This document shows positions 18,169 through 26,857 of a DNA stretch of 39,338 nucleotides, piece by piece. The position numbers and the translations under genes were made by a program. This stretch comes from Methylotenera sp. (GTDB taxonomy: Bacteria; Pseudomonadota; Gammaproteobacteria; Burkholderiales; Methylophilaceae). Location: NCBI GenBank assembly GCA_023259635.1, contig JALRGX010000158.1, forward strand, positions 1 to 39,338, written 5' to 3'. Position 1 is the first letter of the stretch. Each line of letters starts with the position of its first letter. The notes beneath the pieces are model-generated. The model ran no database searches. It was not told the origin of the DNA and saw nothing but the letters and a program-made list of their open reading frames with translations.

Positions 18169-18737
18169 GAGGCATGCCCCTCATCTGCAGGCACGGCTTT
18201 GATCGGGATCACAGGATACTTCCACTTCCAGTTGTCAGGCGTTTCAGCAATAGGGTGCATGGTAATGCAATCTACCGGACAGGGCGCCACGCACAATTCG
18301 CAACCGGTACATTCGGAAGCAATAATGGTGTGCATGTGTTTTGCTGCCCCAAGAATGGCATCTACCGGACAGGCTTGTATGCATAGCGTGCAACCTATAC
18401 AGATATTTTCATCAATAAATGCGACAGATTTTGGTTTTGGCAAGCCGTGCTCGGCATTGAGAGGCTTGTATTCCACCCCCATCAGGTCAGCCAGTGCGCG
18501 CGCGCCGGCATCACCGCCAGGCGGGCATTGGTTAATGTCTGCCTCCCCTTTGGCAATAGCTATTGCGTAAGGTTTGCAGCCAGGATAACCGCATTGTCCG
18601 CATTGTGTTTGTGGCAGGATCGCATCGATGCGAGCTACTAGCGGATCTCCCTCCACTTTGAATAGTAGCGCGGAGATGCCGAGCATAATCCCGAGCAGCA
18701 GGGCCAAGCCAAGCATAATATAGAGGGCGGTTAACAT
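18165..18737 (-). CDS. rnfB: Rnf electron transport complex subunit B (ferredoxin-like)
   Basis: This 190-residue protein has one N-terminal membrane helix (about 5-27), an Fe-S domain with [13 protein letters not shown] and a downstream CPPGG cysteine, then two [4Fe-4S] ferredoxin motifs, [16 protein letters not shown] and [16 protein letters not shown]. RnfB is the soluble-side electron carrier that exchanges electrons with ferredoxin. It is 21 nt after rnfA and overlaps rnfC by ATGA. Confidence 0.97.
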   Translation of the reverse strand: MLTALYIMLGLALLLGIMLGISALLFKVEGDPLVARIDAILPQTQCGQCGYPGCKPYAIAIAKGEADINQCPPGGDAGARALADLMGVEYKPLNAEHGLPKPKSVAFIDENICIGCTLCIQACPVDAILGAAKHMHTIIASECTGCELCVAPCPVDCITMHPIAETPDNWKWKYPVIPIKAVPADEGHAS

Positions 18738-18758
18738 ATCACTAAAGTTGTTTAAAAG

Positions 18759-19352
18759 CTAATATTTATCAAGCCCGGCAAAGCCCATGAACGCCAGGCT
18801 CATGAGGGAGGCGGTAACCATTGCAATTGCAGAACCTTTAAATGCTACCGGGACGTCAGCGGCCTCCAGTCTTTCGCGCATGGATGCAAATAAAATCAAT
18901 ACCATTGAAAAGCCAACAGCACCACCCATGCCAAATAGCAATGATTCCAGGAAGCTATGGCTGGATTGTGCGTTGAGCAGCGGAATGCCTAATACTGCAC
19001 AATTGGTGGTGATGAGCGGTAAAAATATACCTAATGCCTGATGGAGTGGCGGGAAATTCTTTTCCATGACCATTTCGGTAAATTGCACAACACCGGCAAT
19101 GATTACAATAAAAGACAGTGTGCGCAGGTATTCCAGGCCGTTAGGTTCGAGCAGGTAATGATTGATTCCCCAGCTGGTCATGGAGCCGATACTTAGTACA
19201 AACGCAGTGGCGCCCGCCATCCCGATAGAGGCTTCCAGTTTTTTGGAAACTCCCATGAATGGGCACAGTCCAAGAATTTTTACCAGCACGATGTTATTTA
19301 CAAGTACCGTGCCAAGTAAAATCATGATGTAGTGATGCAAATCAAAAGTCAT
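18759..19352 (-). CDS. rnfA: Rnf electron transport complex subunit A
   Basis: This 197-residue membrane protein has six predicted helices. It starts [36 protein letters not shown], the conserved RnfA N-terminus; LGLCPF contains the Cys thought to bind the membrane metal centre with its RnfE counterpart. It is the first gene of the rnfABCDGE-nth run and divergent from dapA across a 206-nt region. The Shine-Dalgarno is weak. Confidence 0.96.
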   Translation of the reverse strand: MTFDLHHYIMILLGTVLVNNIVLVKILGLCPFMGVSKKLEASIGMAGATAFVLSIGSMTSWGINHYLLEPNGLEYLRTLSFIVIIAGVVQFTEMVMEKNFPPLHQALGIFLPLITTNCAVLGIPLLNAQSSHSFLESLLFGMGGAVGFSMVLILFASMRERLEAADVPVAFKGSAIAMVTASLMSLAFMGFAGLDKY

Positions 19353-19558
19353 ATAGAATTTTTTGCTACAGACAGCATATGTGAATCAGAATTATACCGT
19401 TTTTGTCATTAAGCTGATTTAATAAAGCCTGATAAAAGCATTAAGATGTGTAAATAAATTTAGAGCTTGTAAATAGCTTATAAGTTTACCAATAGGGTGG
19501 GTTTATTTATTCAGCTTTTAAGTTAGAATGTAAGATTATAAATTGTTTTAGGTTTGCT
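19353..19558. promoter_or_regulatory. Divergent rnfA/dapA promoter region
   Basis: On the minus strand a perfect TATAAT -10 box lies at 19391-19396, about 39 nt upstream of rnfA, but there is no clear TTGACA-like -35 box at 16-18 nt, suggesting an activator. For dapA, TAGAAT at 19524-19529 is the best -10 candidate, with only a poor -35. The region is AT-rich with no obvious operator palindrome. Confidence 0.45.
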
Positions 19559-20434
19559 ATGTTGCAAGGCAGTTTAGTTGCTATTGTCACGCCCATGTTT
19601 GAAGATGGGCGTTTAGATATTCCGTCATTAAGAACCTTGATTGATTTTCATATTGATCAGGGTACAGATGGTATCGTAATTGTTGGTACTACCGGTGAAT
19701 CACCTACGGTGGATTTCGATGAGCATTGTTTGCTAATCGAAACTGCGGTAAGCCAGGTGAATAAGCGTGTGCCAGTCATTGCCGGGACCGGAGCCAATTC
19801 AACAAAAGAGGCAATTGAGCTTACAAGAAAAGCCAAGGAGTTAGGCGTGGATGCTTGTTTGCTGGTTGCACCATACTACAACAAGCCAACACAAGAGGGC
19901 TTGTATCAGCATTTTAAAGCAGTGGCTGATGCAGTGGAAATCCCGCAAATCTTATATAACGTACCTGGCCGTACTGGCTGCGACATCCTCAATGACACAA
20001 CGCTGCGCCTGGCGGCACATCCGAATATAGTAGGTATTAAAGATGCTACCGCTGGCATTGAGCGTGGAACCGATTTACTGCTGCGGGCACCTAAGGATTT
20101 TGCAGTATTTAGCGGAGATGATGCCACAGCCATGGCACTTATGTTGCTGGGTGCGCGTGGTGTAATTTCCGTAACGGCCAATGTGGCGCCAAAATTGATG
20201 CATGATATGTGCGTTTCTGCCATGGCAGGTGATGTGAAACAGGCGCGCGAAATTAATGCCAGACTGTTTGCATTACACCAGAAGCTATTTGTAGAGGCGA
20301 ACCCAATTCCGGTGAAATGGGTGTTGCAGCAGATGGGTTTGATCAAGACCGGCATTCGCCTGCCGTTAGTAAATTTGTCTACCCAGTACCATGATGTGTT
20401 GCGCTCAGCATGCAAGGCAGCCAATATTCTTTAA
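19559..20434 (+). CDS. dapA: 4-hydroxy-tetrahydrodipicolinate synthase
   Basis: This 291-residue TIM-barrel aldolase condenses pyruvate with aspartate semialdehyde, the first committed step to diaminopimelate and lysine. The active-site residues are all present: the Thr pair in VGTTGESPT (44-45), Tyr133 in LYNVPGRTG, Arg138, and the Schiff-base Lys161 in GIKDAT. bamC follows after 33 nt, the same order as dapA-bamC in Escherichia coli. Confidence 0.98.
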   Translation: MLQGSLVAIVTPMFEDGRLDIPSLRTLIDFHIDQGTDGIVIVGTTGESPTVDFDEHCLLIETAVSQVNKRVPVIAGTGANSTKEAIELTRKAKELGVDACLLVAPYYNKPTQEGLYQHFKAVADAVEIPQILYNVPGRTGCDILNDTTLRLAAHPNIVGIKDATAGIERGTDLLLRAPKDFAVFSGDDATAMALMLLGARGVISVTANVAPKLMHDMCVSAMAGDVKQAREINARLFALHQKLFVEANPIPVKWVLQQMGLIKTGIRLPLVNLSTQYHDVLRSACKAANIL

Positions 20435-20467
20435 CGTAATACTAAAGATTTAAACAAAGAGGTTTGA

Positions 20468-21787
20468 ATGAAACAAGTGAAGATCAGGTCAACTGGCACT
20501 GATATTAAAAACGCTAACATTAAAAACGTTAAGCTTGGCAAATTATCATTGCTATTACCATTATTGCTGTTAGCTAACTTAACTGCCTGCGATTCTATCC
20601 CTTTTATAGATAACTCCTCAGATTATAAAGGTGCCGGTCGTGCGCGCCCATTGGAAGTTCCTCCTGATCTGACGGCGAGTTCAGCAAGTGATACTTACTC
20701 GGTTCCAGGCAGTACCAGCTATTCAAGCTACACTCAAGCACAGGAAGGGCAGGAAGCCGGTGTTGAGAAGGTTCTGCAAACTCCGGAAGGTGTTCGTCTT
20801 GAAAGGGCCGGTGCGCAAAGCTGGCTAGTGGTTGATGCGCCTGCTGAAAAAATCTGGCCGTTAATACGTGAATTCTGGATTGATATGGGGTTTGCTGTAC
20901 GTGTAGAGAATCCGCAACTTGGCGTGATGGAAACCGAATGGGTTGAGTCTGATGCGATTAAAGCCGATACATCAGGTAATGCTCTGGATAAATTTGATAA
21001 ATGGCTGGATAAATTATCAGGGTTTGCTGACAGGAAAAAATTCCGTACTCGGCTTGATCGTGGGGATGAGGCAGGTACTACCGAGATTTATATGACGCAT
21101 CGTTCGGTTTCAGGTGCGCCTGATGACGGTAAAAATCGTATCCAGACCCAGTTGGGTGAGATTGAGACGGGTTACAAGGCCAATGCCAATGACGCCCCTA
21201 AAGGCGATGCCAACGATGCGGAACTGGATGCCGAATTGTTGCGCCGCTTAATGGTAAAACTCGGTATCGAAGAGCAGAAATCTAAGACTATTCTTGCTGA
21301 AGCCGTGGTAGTTAAGCGTGCGGAGGTAGTTAAGGAGTCTGATGGCAGTGCCCGATTGCTGTTGAATGATAAGTTTGACCGTGCTTGGCGCCGTGTTGGT
21401 CTCGCGCTGGATAGAATCGGTTTTGTGATTGAGGATAAAGACCGTTCTAACGGCCTGTTCTTTGTGCGTTATGCAGACATTGATATTGATAACACAACCA
21501 AGAAAAAGAAAGGCTTGTTTGAAAGCCTGAAATTCTGGGGTGATGATGATAAGAAGGAAGATGTGCAGACCCCGGCCGATAAAGAACAGAAGAGCATCGT
21601 TGATAGCTTGAAATTCTGGGGTACTGATGACAAGAAGAAAACTGATCCTGATAAACAGTACCGTATTAAGGTCGCAGATGGCGATGCAGATAAAGCGGTA
21701 GTTACAGTGATTGATACTAATGGAGTTCGTGTTCGCACTACTACTGCAAACCGCATTATTGCTTTAATGTATGAGCAGTTAAAATAG
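20468..21787 (+). CDS. bamC: Outer membrane assembly lipoprotein BamC
   Basis: This 439-residue lipoprotein of the BAM complex helps insert beta-barrel proteins into the outer membrane. A long positively charged N-region and hydrophobic stretch lead to a lipobox ending LTAC (Cys41). The unstructured N-terminal segment with DYKGAGRARPLEVPPDLT binds BamD in the family. Two helix-grip domains follow (about 95-220 and 285-430). The second contains an unusual insertion in which SLKFWG-x-DDKK occurs twice, 26 codons apart. A good AGAGG ribosome binding site supports the start. The insertion makes it longer than the Escherichia coli protein (344 residues). Confidence 0.93.
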   Translation: MKQVKIRSTGTDIKNANIKNVKLGKLSLLLPLLLLANLTACDSIPFIDNSSDYKGAGRARPLEVPPDLTASSASDTYSVPGSTSYSSYTQAQEGQEAGVEKVLQTPEGVRLERAGAQSWLVVDAPAEKIWPLIREFWIDMGFAVRVENPQLGVMETEWVESDAIKADTSGNALDKFDKWLDKLSGFADRKKFRTRLDRGDEAGTTEIYMTHRSVSGAPDDGKNRIQTQLGEIETGYKANANDAPKGDANDAELDAELLRRLMVKLGIEEQKSKTILAEAVVVKRAEVVKESDGSARLLLNDKFDRAWRRVGLALDRIGFVIEDKDRSNGLFFVRYADIDIDNTTKKKKGLFESLKFWGDDDKKEDVQTPADKEQKSIVDSLKFWGTDDKKKTDPDKQYRIKVADGDADKAVVTVIDTNGVRVRTTTANRIIALMYEQLK

Positions 21788-21820
21788 TTTTGCCTTGTAG
21801 TGTAAAGCAGGGGTCAGCCG

Positions 21821-22594
21821 ATGCGTTTTGCCTCATTAGGTAGCGGTAGTGCAGGCAATGCGCTGGTTGTAGAAGTTCAGCAAACGCGTCTAATGCTGGA
21901 CTGCGGGTTTAGTGTTAAAGATGCTCTGGCCAGATTGGCACGTCTAGATCTGGCCCCTTCTGATATTAATGGCATCGTTATTACTCATGAGCACGATGAT
22001 CATGCGGGCGGGGCGTTCAAGTTTGCCGCTAAATATAACATTCCGGTGTGGCTGACCTATGGCACCCTCAAGATGGTGACGCGCTACTTTCCCAGTCAGC
22101 ATGTGCTGCAGCTAAATGTAGTAGATTCCCATACTGCATTTACCGTCAAGGATATGGAGGTGCAGCCTTATCCGGTGCCGCATGATGCGCGTGAGCCCGT
22201 TCAATATGTATTTTCAGATGGGCATAGAAGCCTGGGTGTGCTTACTGATGTCGGCCGTGCAACGCCGCATATAGAAGAAAAGTTGAGTGGCTGCCATGCG
22301 CTGGTACTTGAGTGCAACCATGATGCAACGATGCTGCAGAACGGTCCTTATAGCTGGCCGCTGAAGAAACGCGTCGGTGGAGACCTGGGGCATCTGGAAA
22401 ATAGTGACTCTGCAAATTTATTATCTAAGTTGGATAACAGCAGGCTGCAGCATATTGTAGCCGCACACCTGAGCGCCAAAAATAATACACCGTTACTGGC
22501 AAAAACTGCACTCGCCCAAGTATTGGGGTGTGAACTGGACTGGATTGGCATTGCGGATCAATTGCAAGGATTCGACTGGAGAGCGATCATCTAG
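21821..22594 (+). CDS. MBL-fold metallo-hydrolase
   Basis: This 257-residue metallo-beta-lactamase-fold protein of the PhnP/YycJ-like group has the metal motif THEHDDHAGG (His-x-His-x-Asp-His), with further ligands likely in HDAREP, LTDVG, and the late AAHLSAKNN. The start is MRFASLGSGSAGNALVVE, typical of the group. Such enzymes cut phosphodiester or cyclic phosphodiester bonds in nucleic acids or small molecules; the substrate here is not predictable. It lies 33 nt after bamC with AGGGG upstream, likely the last gene of the dapA-bamC operon. Confidence 0.9.
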   Translation: MRFASLGSGSAGNALVVEVQQTRLMLDCGFSVKDALARLARLDLAPSDINGIVITHEHDDHAGGAFKFAAKYNIPVWLTYGTLKMVTRYFPSQHVLQLNVVDSHTAFTVKDMEVQPYPVPHDAREPVQYVFSDGHRSLGVLTDVGRATPHIEEKLSGCHALVLECNHDATMLQNGPYSWPLKKRVGGDLGHLENSDSANLLSKLDNSRLQHIVAAHLSAKNNTPLLAKTALAQVLGCELDWIGIADQLQGFDWRAII

Positions 22595-22686
22595 CAAAGG
22601 CTTGCTGCTATAGCATCTGGTATGATTTTCTAATTCGTTGATGAGTATTGCCCGATAAATCAGGGCTGGTGGAAGTGATGGAAATA

Positions 22687-22713
22687 AAAAAGCCGACTGG
22701 AAGTCGGCTTTTT
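22687..22713. terminator. Bidirectional Rho-independent terminator
   Basis: A 12-bp perfect stem (22687-22698 with 22702-22713, loop GGA) has a GC-rich core, flanked by A and T runs on the two sides. It sits between the convergent MBL hydrolase gene (plus) and the Ala-rich lipoprotein gene (minus) and can end both transcripts. Confidence 0.9.
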
Positions 22714-22731
22714 GCAGTTGTTGCTAGCTAA

Positions 22732-22932
22732 TTACTCAGCAGCAGCAGGAGCAGCTTCAGCAGGAGCAGCTTCAGCAGGTGCAGCTTCAGCAGGTGCAGC
22801 TTCAGCAGGTGCAGCTTCAGCAGCAGGTGCCTCAACAGCAGGAGCTTCAGCAGCAGGAGCTTCAGCAGCTTTTTCGCCACAAGCAGTAACAGCAAGAGCT
22901 AACAATGCAGCAAGTAGAATAGAACGTGTCAT
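22732..22932 (-). CDS. Small Ala/Pro/Glu-repeat lipoprotein
   Basis: This 66-residue protein starts with a lipoprotein signal (MTRSILLAALLALAVTAC, lipid-modified Cys18, next residue Gly). The mature part is only Ala, Pro and Glu apart from one Lys and a single Val, arranged as EAAPA and EAPA repeats. No domain is recognisable; it may be an extended surface or periplasmic spacer-like peptide. A good AAGGA ribosome binding site and a terminator 19 nt past the stop support a real, probably well-expressed gene. The repeats could change length by slippage. Confidence 0.75.
   Translation of the reverse strand: MTRSILLAALLALAVTACGEKAAEAPAAEAPAVEAPAAEAAPAEAAPAEAAPAEAAPAEAAPAAAE
22746..22820. repeat. 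Five 15-bp tandem repeats in the lipoprotein gene
   Basis: Five 15-bp units, nearly identical (caggtgcagcttcag or the same with one g/t-to-a change), run head to tail from 22746. Each encodes five residues of the EAAPA pattern. The low divergence between units suggests recent or ongoing copy-number change. Confidence 0.9.
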
Positions 22933-23024
22933 TTTTAATTTCCTTAAAGGTTTTACTAGTTGAAAAACTTTTTTTCGATAACTGCTTAAAAATTTTACTT
23001 AATTAGCTATACCGAGTGGCGCAA

Positions 23025-23055
23025 ATTCTACCAGTAATTATAAAAAAAAACAGCT
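23025..23055 (-). promoter_or_regulatory. Putative promoter of the Ala-rich lipoprotein gene
   Basis: On the minus strand an extended -10 element TGGTAGAAT ends at 23025 (TAGAAT at 23025-23030), with a poor -35 (CTGTTT) 17 bp upstream. An overlapping TATAAT at 23037-23042 is an alternative. The 5' leader would be about 85 nt. The surrounding 22933-23120 is AT-rich and holds nothing else I recognise. Confidence 0.35.
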
Positions 23056-23120
23056 TATTTGGAATATTAATAGGTGTTTTTTGAAAAAAGTTCTCACTTT
23101 AATCATTTTTTTTAGATTGG

Positions 23121-23222
23121 CTATTCAACCTTGATTAAAAGTCGGGTATTTGAAGACTGATTATCGGTTTTCCAATTGAGTATTGTGCGGCTAACAGCAT
23201 CTTTTTGCAGCATTATTCCGGC
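23121..23222 (-). pseudogene. Severed C-terminal tail of the secretin-like gene
   Basis: After the TAA at 23223-23225 the same frame stays open for 33 more codons to a TAG at 23121-23123. The translation begins AGIMLQKDAVSR and ends LLIKVE, which looks like the usual C-terminal end of this protein family (Gly-Gly-x-Met-x-x-Arg-Asp-x-Val-Ser-Arg... and a terminal ..IKVE, from memory). A single base change (TTA to TAA) would explain the break. Confidence 0.65.
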
Positions 23223-23966
23223 TTAATCCATCCATTTTCCACGCTCGGTACGCATCACAGTGGTAAGCGTTTCAAAATCAATCATCCTGTTCTGACTCAA
23301 TTGTGAAAACCGGGGAGTAACTTCCAATTCAACCTGGTTGCCGATAATTCTCGGGTGGATTGCAAATCCACTATCGAAGGTAAAAAAATCGGTCGTGCCC
23401 TGTGCGTTGGCATAACGGTGTGTCAGGTTAATCCATTCTTGAGTGTAAGGTATGAATTGCCCGACGCTAATAAAAGCGGTCCCACCGTTAACTACCTGAA
23501 CGAACTGATTGCCGCTGAAGTTATTTATATGTTTCTGCTTTTTAATATTTAATGTTGCACCATTCCTGGTTATTTGGCGGTTATTACCGGTTCTGGCAAC
23601 AACATTGCCCATATGTATGCGACCACTCACTTCATTGTTGCTTATTTCGGAACCTTGGTTCTGGCTGCGACTTATTGTTATTATAAGATTCTGGGGTTCT
23701 GTATCCAGTGCGTTGATTACTTGCTCAATTTCTGCCATGTTTTCAGGACTGGTACGTATAATCAGGTTGTTTTTTATAGCGCTAGCCGAGCCCTGATTGC
23801 CAACAAGAGGCAGGATTGCCGGTAAGATTTCTTCAGCAAAGCGGTGCTGCAGTGTGAGAATTTTAAATTCTGTTGCTGCGATAGTATGCCAAGCGAGACA
23901 GAGTCCGGAAATGAAAACCAGGCAGGACTTGATGAATGTTGATGTCTTGTGCTGAGCTTCGTTCAT
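23223..23966 (-). CDS. Secretin-N-like periplasmic protein, apparently truncated by a stop codon
   Basis: This 247-residue protein has a signal-peptide-like N-terminus (hydrophobic 13-30, ending TIAATEF). A secretin short-domain-like segment follows (about 33-100: LTLQHRFAEEILPAILPLV, then NNLIIRTSPENMAEIEQVINALD). A beta-rich part (about 150-245) resembles the secretin barrel domain (VNGGTAFISVGQFIPYT and GNQVELEVTPRFS). It is too short to be a true secretin channel; such small relatives are widespread and uncharacterised. The reading ends at GKWMD, followed by TAA, but the same frame continues with family-like sequence, so the product has probably lost about 34 residues. It overlaps the upstream gene by ATGA. 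Confidence 0.75.
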   Translation of the reverse strand: MNEAQHKTSTFIKSCLVFISGLCLAWHTIAATEFKILTLQHRFAEEILPAILPLVGNQGSASAIKNNLIIRTSPENMAEIEQVINALDTEPQNLIITISRSQNQGSEISNNEVSGRIHMGNVVARTGNNRQITRNGATLNIKKQKHINNFSGNQFVQVVNGGTAFISVGQFIPYTQEWINLTHRYANAQGTTDFFTFDSGFAIHPRIIGNQVELEVTPRFSQLSQNRMIDFETLTTVMRTERGKWMD

Positions 23967-24463
23967 AGTCCAAGTGGTCTTAGGGTAATTGCATCCTCGG
24001 TTGCTTCCATGAGTTCCGTAAATCTATTATTGAGTACCGCTACATTCTGTGTATCATTCAATGCATATTTGAACCGCGCCTGATCTATATGAATACGTTT
24101 AACATAATGTGCCCCGTCGGCTAATATAAAGCAGTCTTTGGCATGCTTGACTGACGTATTGGTGACATGTACATGCATTTTATGTCCGTAAACTTCCAGA
24201 AGTTTTAAAAGGCGCGGGCATTTATTCTGGAAGAAATCGGTATCCTGCAGAATAATCGTGATCTGGCTTGCGATATTGGCAGTCAGGAAGTTCTCCAATA
24301 AATTAAATTTATCCAAACTTGTAAAGTGACCATGGCTAAGATCCTGGTCAAAAATTAACAGTTCGTTATGTGCACTTTCCAAAACAAGGTTGATTGCTGT
24401 GCTATATAGTTCTTCGCCTGTAATAATCTTGTCGGGTACAAGGTCGGCAGCATTATTTATCAT
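23963..24463 (-). CDS. DUF7931-like protein, PLD-like fold suspected
   Basis: I take the ATG at 24463 (MINNAADLVPDKIITGEELY, 166 residues) rather than the in-frame ATG at 24511, which would overlap roxA. The sequence has LLIFDQDLSHG (about 38-48), a CPRLLKLL segment, and HAKDCFILADGAHYVKRIHIDQAR (about 110-133). These resemble a protein domain found alone or fused behind GNAT acetyltransferases and reminiscent of phospholipase D HxK patterns. That family call is from memory and tentative. The function is unknown. It lies 11 nt after roxA and overlaps the secretin-like gene by ATGA, so the three genes form one operon. Confidence 0.6.
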   Translation of the reverse strand: MINNAADLVPDKIITGEELYSTAINLVLESAHNELLIFDQDLSHGHFTSLDKFNLLENFLTANIASQITIILQDTDFFQNKCPRLLKLLEVYGHKMHVHVTNTSVKHAKDCFILADGAHYVKRIHIDQARFKYALNDTQNVAVLNNRFTELMEATEDAITLRPLGL

Positions 24464-24474
24464 GGCGGCAGTGG

Positions 24475-25662
24475 CTATTCGTTGAAATGAAGAAATCCCG
24501 CCAGATACCATTCATGTAATTGCTGTAATAGCATTTTATCGGCTGTAGGGTGTTGGCTGATATCTTCTGTATTAAGCGCACGTACATCGGCAAGCTTGGC
24601 AAGAATCATCGCTGATTCTCCGGTAAATAATGCAGCTTCTCCGTTTAAGTAAAACGTATTGCCGGTAAATAACATCTGGCTTTTCAGGTCGAGCATGATG
24701 CCATGGGTTGCAAGGTGTTTATTAAAATTACTCAGGCTGATTTTTTTGTTCGGGTCGAACACTACATCAGGTTTTGGCTCTGAAAGATAAGTACCTAAAA
24801 AATCAGCTACATCGTGATTTGACCATTGAATGCTTTTTAATATTTCAGTTACTTTATTCACCATGGTGCCGCTGATTTCGGCCGCATGTTCCTGTAGGCA
24901 TAGATCAGCATCTTCGTACATTCCCGCTATGCTCAGTTGTCCCTGATTTAATTTGTCCTGCATATAACCAAGAAACTCTGTTGCCAGTTCTTGATTCTTG
25001 GGCGCGCGGAAACCAATAGAATAAGTCATGCAATCTATCTTGCCATCGCTGACAGCGATACCCCAGTGTGCAAGCTGCGGCGGCAGGTAGAGCATGTCAC
25101 CTGCTTCCAGCAGCCATTCCTGTGCAGTATCGAAGTTTTTCAGTATGCGTAAAGGCGCACCCTCTACCAGGGTGAGGTCTGTCTGCTCACTGACACGCCA
25201 CAGTCGTTTGCCTTGACCCTGTAACAAGAATACATCATAACTGTCAAAATGTGGCCCAACACCGCCGCCATCTGGAGCGTAACTGACCATCAGATCATCT
25301 AACCTGGCGTGTGGAATGAAGCTGAATTGCTGCAGTAATTGGCTGGCTTCGGGCAGGAAGTGATTTACACTCTGCACTAACAAAGTCCAGCGATGCTTAG
25401 GGTCAGGTTCGTCAGGCAATCTGGCAAAATCTTCATCATCAAAAGGGCCGTGGCTGGCAGACCATTGCCCATTAATTTCTTCAACAATGCGTGATTGAAC
25501 CTCATCTTCACATGCTAATCCTGCCAGTTCTTCCGGGCTGAGCAGCCCTTCAAAATCCGGCATGGCATTCTTAATCAGCAGGGGTTTTTTATGCCAGTAT
25601 TCGGCTAAGAATTGTGCAGGTGTAAGGCCGCCGAGTAATTGTAATGCTTCGTTTTTTGCCAT
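24475..25662 (-). CDS. roxA: JmjC/cupin ribosomal oxygenase (RoxA/YcfD family)
   Basis: This 395-residue 2-oxoglutarate/Fe(II)-dependent oxygenase is related to YcfD, which hydroxylates an arginine of ribosomal protein L16. The iron triad is seen as GPHFDSYDVF (His138, Asp140) and LAHWGIAV (His199) in the cupin core. The N-terminal segment (FLAEYWHKKPLLI) and the C-terminal winged-helix-like part (about 275-390) match the family. It is the first gene of a three-gene minus-strand operon, divergent from pyrD by 157 nt. The exact ribosomal substrate is inferred. Confidence 0.88.
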   Translation of the reverse strand: MAKNEALQLLGGLTPAQFLAEYWHKKPLLIKNAMPDFEGLLSPEELAGLACEDEVQSRIVEEINGQWSASHGPFDDEDFARLPDEPDPKHRWTLLVQSVNHFLPEASQLLQQFSFIPHARLDDLMVSYAPDGGGVGPHFDSYDVFLLQGQGKRLWRVSEQTDLTLVEGAPLRILKNFDTAQEWLLEAGDMLYLPPQLAHWGIAVSDGKIDCMTYSIGFRAPKNQELATEFLGYMQDKLNQGQLSIAGMYEDADLCLQEHAAEISGTMVNKVTEILKSIQWSNHDVADFLGTYLSEPKPDVVFDPNKKISLSNFNKHLATHGIMLDLKSQMLFTGNTFYLNGEAALFTGESAMILAKLADVRALNTEDISQHPTADKMLLQQLHEWYLAGFLHFNE

Positions 25663-25819
25663 AAGTAGATTCAGGTATCGCTGATTAGTCAGATGAACAT
25701 TATGCCACTGCCATGCAGAGGTGACTATCAGCGAGTGCCCTGTAAAGCCAAATTGCCTATTTGTATGTGATATACGAGCTGGTAATCATGATGGCATGTT
25801 TTTAAAGTAAAATTACACC

Positions 25820-26836
25820 ATGAATACTTACTCACTAATTAAGCCACTGATCTTTCAGTTTGATGCTGAAACTACTCACAACCTGACCCTGAAAAGCCTG
25901 AAGTATGCCGAGAAATTCGGACTGCTAAAACTTTACCCTGCAGCACCAGTCTGCCAGTCGCGGCAGGTGATGGGGATAACTTTCCCTAGTCCGGTTGGAC
26001 TGGCTGCTGGTCTGGATAAAAACGGGGCTGTAATCGATGGGATGGCAGCATTGGGTTTCGGTTTTATCGAGATAGGCACCGTTACGCCACGGCCGCAGCC
26101 TGGTAATCCTAAGCCTCGTCTGTTCAGGGTTAAAGAGGCGCAGGGTATTGTGAACCGTTTTGGTTTCAATAACCTGGGTGTTGATAATCTGATTGAAAAT
26201 GTAAAAGCTGCCAAATTCAAGGGGGTATTGGGTATTAATATTGGCAAGAATTTTGATACGCCGAATGAAAACGCGGTGGAGGATTACTTGATCTGTATGC
26301 GTAAAGTATATGCGTACGCCAGTTATATTACGGTCAATATATCCTCACCAAACACCAAGAACTTGCGTGCGTTGCAGGAAAAAGAAGCGTTATCAGGACT
26401 GCTGGCAACCTTGAAACAGGAGCAGTTAAAGCTGGCGCAGACGCACGGACGTTATGTGCCGATTGCATTGAAAATTGCACCAGACCTGGAATGTGAACAA
26501 GTGAACGAGATTGCTGATCTGCTGGTTGCACATAACATTGATGCGGTGATTGCAACTAATACCACACTAGCCAGGGATATGGTGCAAGGCTTGAAACATG
26601 CAGATGAAACCGGTGGTTTGTCTGGCGCTCCGGTACGCGAGAAATCTACACTGGTGATTCAGCAGTTATCGCAGCGTTTGCAAGGTGCAGTGCCAATTAT
26701 CGGTGTTGGCGGCATATTAAGCGGTGCCGATGCAGTTGAAAAAATTGCTGCGGGTGCAAGCCTGGTGCAGGTATACAGTGGGTTGATTTACAAAGGCCCC
26801 AAGCTGATACACGACATTTGCAAATCATTGGGTTAG
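25820..26836 (+). CDS. pyrD: Dihydroorotate dehydrogenase (quinone), class 2
   Basis: This 338-residue FMN enzyme oxidises dihydroorotate to orotate in pyrimidine synthesis and passes electrons to ubiquinone at the inner membrane. Class 2 features are the amphipathic N-terminal helix ([20 protein letters not shown]), FMN-binding [34 protein letters not shown] and the catalytic Ser region [12 protein letters not shown]. No Shine-Dalgarno precedes the ATG; TAAAAT at 25808-25813 would put the transcription start at or next to the ATG, so leaderless translation is possible. Confidence 0.97.
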   Translation: MNTYSLIKPLIFQFDAETTHNLTLKSLKYAEKFGLLKLYPAAPVCQSRQVMGITFPSPVGLAAGLDKNGAVIDGMAALGFGFIEIGTVTPRPQPGNPKPRLFRVKEAQGIVNRFGFNNLGVDNLIENVKAAKFKGVLGINIGKNFDTPNENAVEDYLICMRKVYAYASYITVNISSPNTKNLRALQEKEALSGLLATLKQEQLKLAQTHGRYVPIALKIAPDLECEQVNEIADLLVAHNIDAVIATNTTLARDMVQGLKHADETGGLSGAPVREKSTLVIQQLSQRLQGAVPIIGVGGILSGADAVEKIAAGASLVQVYSGLIYKGPKLIHDICKSLG

Positions 26837-26857
26837 CCCCGGTTTTTGGCTGTGGAA

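Noticed and set aside
22712-22963. Plus-strand Ala/Gly/Ser-rich frame opposite the lipoprotein gene
   Set aside because: It arises from the complement of the 15-bp repeats; the minus-strand frame has a lipobox, ribosome binding site and terminator.
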